This document shows, piece after piece, positions 41,069-49,086 of a stretch of 64,000 bases of DNA. Both the position numbers and the translations under genes were made by a program. The stretch is taken from positions 20,162 to 84,161 of the forward strand of contig JAFMAU010000005.1 of the NCBI GenBank assembly GCA_029784825.1. The letters run 5' to 3'. Each line of letters opens with the position of its first letter. Positions within the stretch are counted from its first letter, which is position 1. Source of the DNA: Nitrososphaerota archaeon (GTDB lineage Archaea > Thermoproteota > Nitrososphaeria > Nitrososphaerales > UBA183). The notes below the pieces were generated by a model. The model ran no database searches, was not told where the DNA came from, and saw only the letters and a list, made by a program, of their open reading frames with translations.

Positions 41069-43075
41069 TCACTTCAGCTCCTTCACTTCGGAAGACCCGT
41101 GGACAGCCTGGACGGTAATGACGTGGGCGCTCTTGTCGAACACAGTGATGATAGAAGGAGTGATCACTATGTACTGGGATGCCTCTCTCTGCTTCATCTG
41201 CGAGAGGATCATCTTGAACATCGCCTCCCTGTTCTTCGGGTCCATGTGGATGTCGAACTCGTCCATCGCCCTGAGCGGCGATACGATTCTGGCTTGAAGG
41301 GAGAGGATGAACGCCATCAGTGCCACCGACCTCTCACCCCCGCTCTGCGTGAAGGGGTCTAGGGTGGTGGGAGCCCCTCCGCGGAAGCCAACGAAAAGGT
41401 CGAGGCCGGCGTCCTCGATGGTGTCAGCCTGTTCGAGCTTGACGAAGCCGCTGGCGTCGGCCGCGGAGAGCACCCCCTGGTACGCGGGGTCGACGGACTC
41501 CACGAGGTCTTCCATCGCCTTCCTCCACACCCCCTTTCTCGATTCGAGCTCCCCGAGCATCGACTTCTTGTTCTCCTGGAGCTTCGTGAGCTTCACCTTC
41601 AGCTCCTCGATGTTCCCCGAGTAGTCGTTGTAGATCTTCTCGGCGTCGTCAGGGACGTCCTGCATCTTTTGGATGTGGGCTGAGACGAGCTTCAGCTCCT
41701 CGGAGACTTCGTAGGGCTGCCTTGCAGTCTCCATCCTTGCACCTGCCTTCTCCAGGTCGGGGCCCATCTTTTCGAGCTCGGCTCGGTACTCTCTGGCGCT
41801 CCTCTCGAGGTCGTGGAGGTCCGACTCTGTCACGCGGATGCGGTAGGAGAGGACCTCGGCCTTGACCCTGAAGGAGACGTAGCTCTCCGTTGCCCGCTTG
41901 ATCATTTCTTCTGTCCTCGTTATCTCCGGCTGGAGGGTCGACACTTCCCGGTCGAGGTCCCCCTTGCGGCGTTGGGCGTCCTCCTCGGCGGCCCTCCCCT
42001 TCTGCTCGATGTAGGTGGCGAGCTCCTTCAGCCTCTTCGAGCCCCTGTCCCCGCTGCCCGCCAAGAGCTCGTCTATCGTGCTCGAAAGACCAGCAAGATC
42101 CTCCTTGATCGACCTGTAGGCGTCCCTCGCTGACTCGTCCTTCGCCTTCTCCGACTCCGCCCTGACCAGAGCGTAGTAGAGCTTGCGAAGCTCTACCTGC
42201 TTGTCGAGAAGGGTCTGGTGCGTCTGTTCGGCGTCGCTGGCGACCTCCGCCTGCTGCGACTTCAGGTCTTCGAGGGCCCGGGTCTTGGCCATGATCTTCT
42301 CCTCCGCGCCCTGGAGCGCCTTGGTCAGCTTCGCCTCGGAGCTCCAGAGCAGCTCCTTTGTGAGAAGCTCCCTGTGCTCGATTAGCTTCCTTTTCTCTTG
42401 ATACCTGTCGTAGACCTGCTTCCAGTACTCGAGGGCCTGATTGGCGTTGTCGATGAGCTGGAGGAGAGAGCTCTCCTCTCCGATGAGTCCGCCGAGCTCC
42501 TGCTCGGCCTGGATAATCCTCTGCCTATATTCCGAGAAACCGACCGCCTCCTCGACCATCCTCAGCCTGTCCTGAGGCGTGACGGCACCGAGCTCTTCGA
42601 TCATCCCTTGGTGCATGATGATGAGCAGGTTGTCAGGGTTTATCCCGAACTCACGGAGGAGCCTCACAACTTCGCTCTTGTCGATCTCCTTGTAGTCTGC
42701 CTCGAACCAGTAGGAGCCATCGCGCTTCAGATACCTGCTCAGCATGAAGGTGTCAGACTTCGAGTAGGGGATCGGCCGCCTACCGGACTTCGCGGAGTTG
42801 TCGAAGACAAGGGAGACCCGCGCGATGTCCTTGCCCCGGCGGATCAGGTCCGAAAGCTTCCTTGAGCGCTCGGTGTACGCCTGGCCGAAGGCCACCGATA
42901 TGGCGAGGAGGACTGACGACTTGCCGGCCCCGTTGGGGCCTATGATCAGGTTGAGCCCTTCGCGGAGGGGGATTCTTGCGTACTCGTAGCTCATGAAGTT
43001 CTCTAAGATGATCTCCTTCACGGTCGTGAGGTGGGACAGTCTCTCCTGTGAGACCTCTTTGACGCTGCGTGACAA
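41069..43075 (-). CDS. short SMC-like ATPase
   Basis: A 668-residue SMC/RecF-type ATPase. Walker A is GPNGAGKSS (residues 46-54), with LENFMSYEYARIPL before it; Q-loop region IIMHQGMIEELG; signature QSGGERSVALMAF (~577) and Walker B RAMDEFDIHMDP (~603). The KLSDLIRRGKDIARVSLVFDN stretch, split around residue 80, recalls SMC5/6 heads. About 385 residues of coiled coil lie between the heads, far less than in canonical SMC (~1150 residues total). I see no hinge domain and no Cys-x-x-Cys zinc hook. TTG 43075 follows a TCTAAATG box by ~34 nt. Confidence 0.85.
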   Translation of the reverse strand: MSRSVKEVSQERLSHLTTVKEIILENFMSYEYARIPLREGLNLIIGPNGAGKSSVLLAISVAFGQAYTERSRKLSDLIRRGKDIARVSLVFDNSAKSGRRPIPYSKSDTFMLSRYLKRDGSYWFEADYKEIDKSEVVRLLREFGINPDNLLIIMHQGMIEELGAVTPQDRLRMVEEAVGFSEYRQRIIQAEQELGGLIGEESSLLQLIDNANQALEYWKQVYDRYQEKRKLIEHRELLTKELLWSSEAKLTKALQGAEEKIMAKTRALEDLKSQQAEVASDAEQTHQTLLDKQVELRKLYYALVRAESEKAKDESARDAYRSIKEDLAGLSSTIDELLAGSGDRGSKRLKELATYIEQKGRAAEEDAQRRKGDLDREVSTLQPEITRTEEMIKRATESYVSFRVKAEVLSYRIRVTESDLHDLERSAREYRAELEKMGPDLEKAGARMETARQPYEVSEELKLVSAHIQKMQDVPDDAEKIYNDYSGNIEELKVKLTKLQENKKSMLGELESRKGVWRKAMEDLVESVDPAYQGVLSAADASGFVKLEQADTIEDAGLDLFVGFRGGAPTTLDPFTQSGGERSVALMAFILSLQARIVSPLRAMDEFDIHMDPKNREAMFKMILSQMKQREASQYIVITPSIITVFDKSAHVITVQAVHGSSEVKELK

Positions 43076-43195
43076 GCTTCAGGAACGCGGGGGGGCGAGG
43101 CGCATTTAGACATTGCTGACGCTGGAGCGTGAAAACAGTTTCGCCAATCCCTCTCTCACTACACCTTAAATCGCCGGAAGGGGTGTTATCCTCGG

Positions 43196-46036
43196 TTGCC
43201 TGAGTCTTCGTTCGAGGTTCTTGCCCCCGCCGTGAGGGACATCTTGGCAGAGAGTGGGATCAACGAGCCTACCCCTCCGCAGAGCAAGGCTTGGCCGCTG
43301 GTGGCGAAGGGGGATGACGTGCTCGTCGTCGCGCCCACCGGGTCGGGTAAGACGGAGGCCGCCCTGCTGCCCCTGCTGAGCAGGCTCGTGAAGGAAGGGC
43401 ACGGCGAAGGGATCTCGCTCCTGTACATCACCCCCCTGCGCGCGCTGAACAGGGACATGCTGAGGCGGCTCCAGGCATGGTGCTCCAAGCTGGGGCTGAG
43501 CGTCGACATCAGACATGGCGACACCCCCCAGTCCCAACGGGCCAGGCAGTCGGCGCACCCTCCTGACGTCCTGGTCACCACCCCGGAGACGCTGCAGGCT
43601 GTCCTCCCGGGCAGAAGGATGAGGGACAACCTCTCCCACCTGAGGGCCGTAGTGGTCGACGAACTTCACAACTTGGTCGAGAGCAAACGCGGCGTCCAGC
43701 TATGCGTAGGACTGCAGAGGCTCAGGAAGGTCGCCCCTGACTTCCAGCTTGTGGCGCTTTCGGCGACGGTGGGGACGCCCGACTTGGCAGCGGATTTCCT
43801 CTTCGGGCAGCGCGGCAGGACGGTGGTGAGGACCGAGGCCCCCAAGGAGTTCACCTACGCCATCGAGTACCCGGTGCCGGGCCCTTCGACCCAGAAGGCA
43901 GCAAAGGACACCTACTCGGCGCCGGATCTTGCGGCGCGCCTGTCACGAATCGACTCGCTCATCGACGGCCACGCCTCGACGCTGATCTTCGTCAACAGCA
44001 GGACCGTGGCGGAGATGCTCGGGGACAAGCTCGCGCGCCTCAGGAAGGACGTGGGGGTACACCATGGGTCTCTGCCAAGAGAGGAAAGGGAGCGGGTCGA
44101 ACAGGCGTTCAAGTCCGGGGAGCTCAGGGCCCTCGTGTGCACCAGCACCCTGGAGCTCGGGATCGACGTTGGTTCGGTGGACCTCGTCGTCCAGTACATG
44201 TCCCCAAGGCAGGTGACGAGCCTGGTCCAGCGAGTCGGGAGGAGCGGCCACAGGCTGGGGAGGGTCTCCAAGGGGGTCCTGGTGACAGTGTCCGCAGACG
44301 ACGTGCTCGAATCGTCAGCCAGCGTAACTTCCGCGGCCCAGGGGAAGATAGAACCCACTCGGCCGTACGCTAACTCGCTTGACGTGCTTGCCCACCAGAT
44401 AGCAGGGTACCTGATGGACTTCGAAACCATGGAGGCGGGCAGGATGCTGGTCGAACTGAGGAAGGCGACTCCGTTCAAGGAGCTGAGCGAGGGCGCGTTC
44501 AACAGGACCGCCGGCTATCTGGCCGAGCTCAGAAAGATCAGGTTCGACGGGAAGACTCTTTCAAGGACCAGGATGACCAGGGACTATTACTACGAGAACC
44601 TGTCGATGATCCCTGACGAGACAAGATACCTCGTCGTCGACGTCTCGTCCAACCAGACGGTGGGGATACTCGGCGAGGAGTTCGTCCTCCTGAGGGCCAA
44701 GGTCGGGGTCCACTTCGTGATCAAGGGAAAGGTGTGGCAGGTGGAGCAGATAGCCGAAGACAGGAAAATCTACGTCACGCCAGTCGAAGACCCCCTCGCG
44801 GCCATCCCCGGGTGGGACGGCGAAATGCTCCCCATCCCATACGATCTTGCCCTCGACACCGGACGGATGAGAAGGGAGATATCCGAGGCGCTCGACCGAG
44901 GGGACGAAGCCGTAGAGGAGGTCGGGAAGCGCATCCCCGGAGACGCGGCGGCCCGGTCCCTTGTCGTCGATCAGATCGCCGAGCACAAGAGGATGGGGGC
45001 CCCCGTCCCGTCCGACGAGCTGATCCTCTTCGAAGGGTTCGGGAAGTACCTTGTCGTGCACCTCTGCTTCGGGGAGTCGGTCAACAGGACGTTCGCCTAC
45101 GTCTTCGAAGAGATCCTGTCCAGGCGTGGCCTCGTGAGAGTTTGGTGGCTGGACGGGTACAGGCTCCTGATGGAACTGACGACCGACACGGAGGAGCTCG
45201 ACCTGAAGGCGATCGCACACGAGCTGATGGGGCTCACTCCTGACGAGCTGGAGCGGACTTACGCCGTCGCGGCCCAGAGGAACTTTCCGTTCCCCTCCCG
45301 GGTCAAGTTCGTTGCTGAAAGGTTCGGGGCCCTCAAGCGAGGGAAGCTGATCGCCCATCCGAACCTCTGCTCCCTTCCGACCAGGTTCGAGAAGACCCCA
45401 ATTTTCGAAGAAGCACTCCAGGAGACCGGGAGAGACTTGATTGACATGAAGCACGGCAAGGAGATCCTAGTGGCTGTCGCCGCCGGGAGACTCGCCGTCG
45501 AGACGTTTCAGTCCGGGGACAGGCCGACACCGATAGCGTACAACCTCCTATACAGGTACCTCGAGGTCCCCGAGGCGGTCGCCCCAGACTCCCTAGGGAG
45601 GTCTTCGTACCAGCGAATGAAAGCCAGCATCTTCGGGACCGAGGTCAGCCTCCTCTGCGTAAGATGCGGGACTGACCAAGGACAGTCGACTGTGGGCGAG
45701 CTCGAAGAAGAGCCGAAGTGCGCGAGCTGCGGGTCGGGCCTTCTTGTTCCATGCTACTGGGGGACGGCCAAGCTGGCCGACCTGGTCAGGAAGAGAGAGG
45801 GAAAGGCGCAGCTGAACGAGGAAGAGCGTTCGGAGCTGTCGAGGGCCAGGCGGGGAGCAGACCTCGTGCTGTCATACGGCAAGAAGGCGGTGGTGGCCCA
45901 GACAGTCTACGGCATCGGTCCTCAGACTGCGTCCAGGATTCTGGCCGAGATGCACGACGACGAAGAGGCGTTCTACAGGGACCTGCTCGAGGCCAAGATA
46001 CGGTTCGTCACCACAAGGCAGTTCTGGGGGAACTGA
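43196..46036 (+). CDS. Lhr-family ATP-dependent helicase (copy 2)
   Basis: A 946-residue paralogue of the 36903 helicase. Walker A APTGSGKT (residues 46-53), YITPLRALNRDML, TTPETLQAVL, DELHNL (motif II, ~154), LSATVG, VCTSTLELGIDVG and RVGRSGHRLG are all present. The Lhr-core region holds YYYENLSMIPDETRYL. The C-terminal CVRC/CASC zinc ribbon (~820-842) is followed by a helix-hairpin-helix-like YGIGPQTASRIL that copy 1 lacks. TTG 43196 lies 28 nt after CTTAAAT. It is divergent from the SMC operon and followed by an unknown gene and a PdeM-like phosphoesterase. Confidence 0.9.
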   Translation: MPESSFEVLAPAVRDILAESGINEPTPPQSKAWPLVAKGDDVLVVAPTGSGKTEAALLPLLSRLVKEGHGEGISLLYITPLRALNRDMLRRLQAWCSKLGLSVDIRHGDTPQSQRARQSAHPPDVLVTTPETLQAVLPGRRMRDNLSHLRAVVVDELHNLVESKRGVQLCVGLQRLRKVAPDFQLVALSATVGTPDLAADFLFGQRGRTVVRTEAPKEFTYAIEYPVPGPSTQKAAKDTYSAPDLAARLSRIDSLIDGHASTLIFVNSRTVAEMLGDKLARLRKDVGVHHGSLPREERERVEQAFKSGELRALVCTSTLELGIDVGSVDLVVQYMSPRQVTSLVQRVGRSGHRLGRVSKGVLVTVSADDVLESSASVTSAAQGKIEPTRPYANSLDVLAHQIAGYLMDFETMEAGRMLVELRKATPFKELSEGAFNRTAGYLAELRKIRFDGKTLSRTRMTRDYYYENLSMIPDETRYLVVDVSSNQTVGILGEEFVLLRAKVGVHFVIKGKVWQVEQIAEDRKIYVTPVEDPLAAIPGWDGEMLPIPYDLALDTGRMRREISEALDRGDEAVEEVGKRIPGDAAARSLVVDQIAEHKRMGAPVPSDELILFEGFGKYLVVHLCFGESVNRTFAYVFEEILSRRGLVRVWWLDGYRLLMELTTDTEELDLKAIAHELMGLTPDELERTYAVAAQRNFPFPSRVKFVAERFGALKRGKLIAHPNLCSLPTRFEKTPIFEEALQETGRDLIDMKHGKEILVAVAAGRLAVETFQSGDRPTPIAYNLLYRYLEVPEAVAPDSLGRSSYQRMKASIFGTEVSLLCVRCGTDQGQSTVGELEEEPKCASCGSGLLVPCYWGTAKLADLVRKREGKAQLNEEERSELSRARRGADLVLSYGKKAVVAQTVYGIGPQTASRILAEMHDDEEAFYRDLLEAKIRFVTTRQFWGN

Positions 46037-46071
46037 AGACCCATTAACATGGAGCATCGGGGCGCGCCAGG

Positions 46072-46755
46072 ATGGTCCTAGCCGGGAAGGTCTTCCTCGT
46101 AAGGGAGAACTATGAAATCGACACCCTTGCCGAGAAGCTGAAATCGTTCAGGATTGAAACTGAGACGAGCGTCGAAGGCAAGGAGTTCAAGCTCGTCTCT
46201 GAGATCACTGACCTCACCGTCGGAAAGGGGCTCCTCGAAGGCAAGTTCTCGTTCGACTCGGTTTTCGTCGTCCCGCACAGGGGGGAGCCAGTCCCCGTCC
46301 CGAGGACCTACGAAGCCCCATTCACGTTCAACATGCACAAGGACAGGATGTTCCTGACCGTCTATGACAAGAAGAACCGAGCGAACAACATCGCCAACGA
46401 GATGAGCAAGGCGGTCTTCATGAGTCTGGGACAGGTGGTCGAGGCGAGGATAGACCCCGAGACCCTGAGGAAGTTCCATGAGGCCAACTTCGAGGACACC
46501 AAGGTGATATTCTACTCGGATGTCGATCTGCCCAACATAACGAAGCTGTCGCTGTATGGCGCCGAGCTGGGTAACACGAGCCTGTACAGCGACTATCTCA
46601 CGCATGGGAAGCTCTGGTACATCGTATTCAAGAGCAAAGCCTACGGCTACGTCTTCGGCCTCACCCGCAACTGCATCCTGACAGGCTTCAGCAAAATGGA
46701 GCTGTCCGAGTTCAAGAATTTCGTAAATAGCCAGGTCCTTCCACTCGTAGCGTAG
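46072..46755 (+). CDS. uncharacterised protein between Lhr helicase and phosphoesterase
   Basis: A 227-residue protein, not recognised. It looks like a compact alpha/beta protein without membrane segments or cysteine clusters. The first half is rich in beta-like segments (KEFKLVSEITDLTVG, LLEGKFSFDSVFVVPHRGEP), the middle has a basic DKKNRANNIANEMSKAV helix, and the end has Tyr/Phe-rich strands (LWYIVFKSKAYGYVFGLTR). ATG 46072 is 27 nt after CATTAACA, so it is probably leaderless. The next gene starts two bases after its stop, which ties it to the phosphoesterase in one transcript. Confidence 0.75.
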   Translation: MVLAGKVFLVRENYEIDTLAEKLKSFRIETETSVEGKEFKLVSEITDLTVGKGLLEGKFSFDSVFVVPHRGEPVPVPRTYEAPFTFNMHKDRMFLTVYDKKNRANNIANEMSKAVFMSLGQVVEARIDPETLRKFHEANFEDTKVIFYSDVDLPNITKLSLYGAELGNTSLYSDYLTHGKLWYIVFKSKAYGYVFGLTRNCILTGFSKMELSEFKNFVNSQVLPLVA

Positions 46756-46756
46756 G

Positions 46757-47515
46757 TTGCTCAAGATCGTCCCGGGCGACGCCGCCCTCGTCTACTCTGA
46801 GCCGGGCGCCAGCACCCTCCTGATCTCTGACCTTCATCTTGGACTGGAGAAGGAGATGGCGAAGAAAGGCTTCCGCCTTCCGGCTTACTCGGTCAGGATG
46901 GTCGAAAGGGTGAAGCGGATCGCCGAGAGCTTCGGCGCCGATCGGTTAGCCGTGCTTGGAGATGTCAAGCACACCGTGGGGAAAGTCGAAGACATCGACT
47001 GGGGGGTTGTGCCGTGGTTCTTCGACACCATGCTCGACCTGTTTGAAGGCGTGGAAGTGGTCCCAGGGAACCACGACGGCAGCATCAAGACGGTTCTGCC
47101 TCCGCGGGTCGCCCTTCATTCCTCACAGGGGATGGTGCTCGGCACCGGGAGGGGGAGAATAGGGGTCGCCCACGGGCATGCGTGGCCCTCGGAGGAGGCG
47201 ATAGGGACCCGTAATCTCGTGATCGGGCACTCTCACTTCACCTACGAGATGCGAGACCCTCTGGGTTCCAGGACTAGGGAGGCGGTCTGGGTGACTGCCG
47301 ATTACGACGTGGCCGAGCTGATGAAAGGGGCGGGCTACAGGTCCAAGCTCAAAGGCAAGGGGAGACTGACCGTCATGCCCCCCTTCAACAGGCTCGTGGG
47401 GGGGCACCCCATAAACAGGAGCAGGTCCTTCGAGTTCGGGCCTGTCCTGTCCTCGCGCTCGGTGAGCCTCGAGGACGCTGATATCTTCCTCACCGACGGC
47501 ACAAGGGTGACCTAG
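46757..47515 (+). CDS. calcineurin-like metallophosphoesterase (PdeM/COG1407-like)
   Basis: A 252-residue phosphoesterase with the full motif set: SDLHLG (D-x-H), GDVKHT (GD-x-x), VPGNHDG (GNHD), VAHGHAWPS (GH) and IGHSHF (GHxH), binding two metals. The architecture matches COG1407, whose bacterial members (PdeM) accompany an Lhr-type helicase and a DNA ligase in a repair cluster. Here it follows an Lhr-family helicase and an unknown gene. A DNA or RNA nuclease/phosphatase role in repair is therefore likely but inferred. TTG 46757 starts two bases after the upstream stop. Confidence 0.88.
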   Translation: MLKIVPGDAALVYSEPGASTLLISDLHLGLEKEMAKKGFRLPAYSVRMVERVKRIAESFGADRLAVLGDVKHTVGKVEDIDWGVVPWFFDTMLDLFEGVEVVPGNHDGSIKTVLPPRVALHSSQGMVLGTGRGRIGVAHGHAWPSEEAIGTRNLVIGHSHFTYEMRDPLGSRTREAVWVTADYDVAELMKGAGYRSKLKGKGRLTVMPPFNRLVGGHPINRSRSFEFGPVLSSRSVSLEDADIFLTDGTRVT

Positions 47516-47523
47516 GCGGCGTC

Positions 47524-47880
47524 CTATCCTTCGATGGCGCTCTTCACGAGCTTCTCGAGGGACGCTTCGCCCACGGCCCCGATCACGGCGTCCATGGGCT
47601 GGCCGTCCTTGAAGATCATGAAGGTTGGAATCGAGAACACCTGGTAGCGGGAGGAGAGGCCCATCTCTTCGTCGACGTTGACCTTGCCGAAGAGCATCCT
47701 GTCCGAATATCTCGCAGCGAGCTTTTCGACTACGGGGTCCATGACCTTGCAGGGGCCGCACCATTCAGCCCAGAAGTCGACGAATATGGGTCGGTCGGAC
47801 CTGCCGAGAGAGTCGAAGTTAGACTCGGTCAGCTTCACGGTTGAATTCGCATGGTTGGTTTCCAAATGAGATCCTTTCAC
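47524..47880 (-). CDS. trxA: thioredoxin
   Basis: A 118-residue thiol-disulfide reductase. Motifs: VDFWAEWCGPCKVMDPVVEKLA with the CGPC active site, KVNVDEEMGLSSRYQVFSIPTFMIFKDG with the cis-Pro, and a C-terminal helix. GTG 47880 lies ~22 nt after a TATTTAAAAT box shared with the divergent NUDIX gene; TTG 47865 is an alternative start. The gene is convergent with the phosphoesterase. Confidence 0.94.
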   Translation of the reverse strand: MKGSHLETNHANSTVKLTESNFDSLGRSDRPIFVDFWAEWCGPCKVMDPVVEKLAARYSDRMLFGKVNVDEEMGLSSRYQVFSIPTFMIFKDGQPMDAVIGAVGEASLEKLVKSAIEG

Positions 47881-47931
47881 GACGCTTCGCGATGCGTATT
47901 TAAAATTGGGGCCTTGTCACGGCAAGTTGAC

Positions 47932-48483
47932 TTGGAGACTTTCGAGAGGCTGACCAAGAATCTCGTGCCCTACGATCCCCCTTCCAAGGGATTGCGGTTC
48001 GCCTCGGTCTCGATGATAGTCCGTGACAGGACGTCTCCCAGCGTGTTGCTGATCAGACGGGCAGACCATCCCGGGGACCCATGGTCTGGACAGATCGCAT
48101 TCCCGGGAGGGAAGATGCAGCCCGAAGACAGGACAGCAAGGGACACGGCCGTGAGGGAGACCCTGGAGGAGGTGGGGGTGGACCTCGACAGGTCTGCTCG
48201 GTTCTTGGGATATGGCGCGGTGACCACGACGCATACAGGCTCCATGGATGTAGTCCCGTCCGTGTTCGAGCTGAAGGAAGGGGTCGTGATAAGGCCGAAC
48301 GATGAGGTGGCATCCTACCGGTGGGTCTACCTAGAAGACCTGCTCTCCCCCGAAGCGAGGTCCACCTATCGGTTCAACTTCCAAGGGAAGCCCGTAGAGA
48401 TGCCAGCTTTCGTGGCTGGCGACTACGTCGTGTGGGGGCTCACCCACCGAATACTCACATCGATGATGGACGGGCCTAGTTAG
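47932..48483 (+). CDS. NUDIX hydrolase, CoA pyrophosphatase-like
   Basis: A 183-residue hydrolase. The NUDIX box runs from GGKMQPEDRTARDTAVRE to TLEEVGVD, with an LLIRRADHPGDPWSGQIAFPGG segment, whose two parts fit the UPF0035/CoA-diphosphatase signature (NUDT7/8-like). It would clean up oxidised CoA or other nucleoside diphosphates linked to X. I chose TTG 47932, about 30 nt after the TATTTAAAAT box; TTG 47914 and frames up to 47851 are too close to, or upstream of, that box. Confidence 0.88.
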   Translation: METFERLTKNLVPYDPPSKGLRFASVSMIVRDRTSPSVLLIRRADHPGDPWSGQIAFPGGKMQPEDRTARDTAVRETLEEVGVDLDRSARFLGYGAVTTTHTGSMDVVPSVFELKEGVVIRPNDEVASYRWVYLEDLLSPEARSTYRFNFQGKPVEMPAFVAGDYVVWGLTHRILTSMMDGPS

Positions 48484-48506
48484 ACCCACGCACGGCAAGG
48501 TCGTCT

Positions 48507-48944
48507 CTATCGTTCTTCCGAATATTCGCGTATTGCTTTTAGGGCCTGGGGGTTGTCCTGCAGGTACTCCGCCAGCCTTTCGAACTTGCGCAGGGTACTG
48601 GGGTGGACATGATGCTCGATCCCCTCCGTATCGACGTAGGCGGTCTCGTCGTCCACCCCGAGCATGGAGATGAGCCTCGATATCACTCTGTGTCTCTTTA
48701 TCACGGACCGAGCTATCCTCTCCCCCTCCGGCGTGAGCCTCATCCCCCTGTACCGCCGGTGCTGGAGGTAACCTTTGTCGGCGAGGTTCTTCACCATGTT
48801 CGAAACGGTTGGGGGTTTCACGGCGAGTCTCTCTGAGATGTCAGCCGCGCTGACGTATCCCCTCTCCTCGTTCAGGTTGTATATGGCCTCCAGGTAGTCC
48901 TCGAGGCGTGAAACGTCCTTCTTCGACTGGAGGAGAGCTGACAA
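48507..48944 (-). CDS. MntR/DtxR-family metal-dependent regulator
   Basis: A 145-residue repressor. RLEDYLEAIYNLNEERGYVSAADISERLAVKPPTVS, split over residues 14-50, is the winged-helix start, followed by GYLQHRRYRGMRLTPEGE (wing). The metal/dimer domain has KRHRVISRLISMLGVDDETAY, EGIEHHVHPSTLRKFERL with Glu, His and His ligands as in MntR. TTG 48944 is the start. It is divergent from an Nramp transporter gene, so it probably represses Mn/Fe uptake. Confidence 0.9.
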   Translation of the reverse strand: MSALLQSKKDVSRLEDYLEAIYNLNEERGYVSAADISERLAVKPPTVSNMVKNLADKGYLQHRRYRGMRLTPEGERIARSVIKRHRVISRLISMLGVDDETAYVDTEGIEHHVHPSTLRKFERLAEYLQDNPQALKAIREYSEER

Positions 48945-49030
48945 GCTGCCCGGTCGCAGAACGAAACACTTGAGACGATAAAAAGGATTCCCAATGTCAC
49001 AGTTTCGGCCGTAGATGATTATAAGGTGGG

Positions 49031-49045
49031 CAAACCTATGTTTTG
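49031..49045. promoter_or_regulatory. candidate MntR operator upstream of Nramp gene
   Basis: CAAAC-CTAT-GTTTTG is an imperfect inverted repeat (one extra T) about 12 bases before the CTTAAG box of the Nramp gene. It lies in the ~140-base divergent region between an MntR-like regulator and an Nramp transporter, the expected place for a metal-responsive site. Confidence 0.4.
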
Positions 49046-49086
49046 TCGGTCTAACTTAAGTAAGCCCGATCCCCACGCCGGCGCCG

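Noticed and set aside
41069..43075. Rad50 identity for the SMC-like gene
   Set aside because: No CxxC zinc hook, no Mre11 gene beside it, and kleisin/KITE-like partners follow.
39749..43075. Wadjet (JetABCD) defence system
   Set aside because: No JetD topoisomerase-VI-like nuclease gene is next to the operon, and the SMC is much shorter than JetC.
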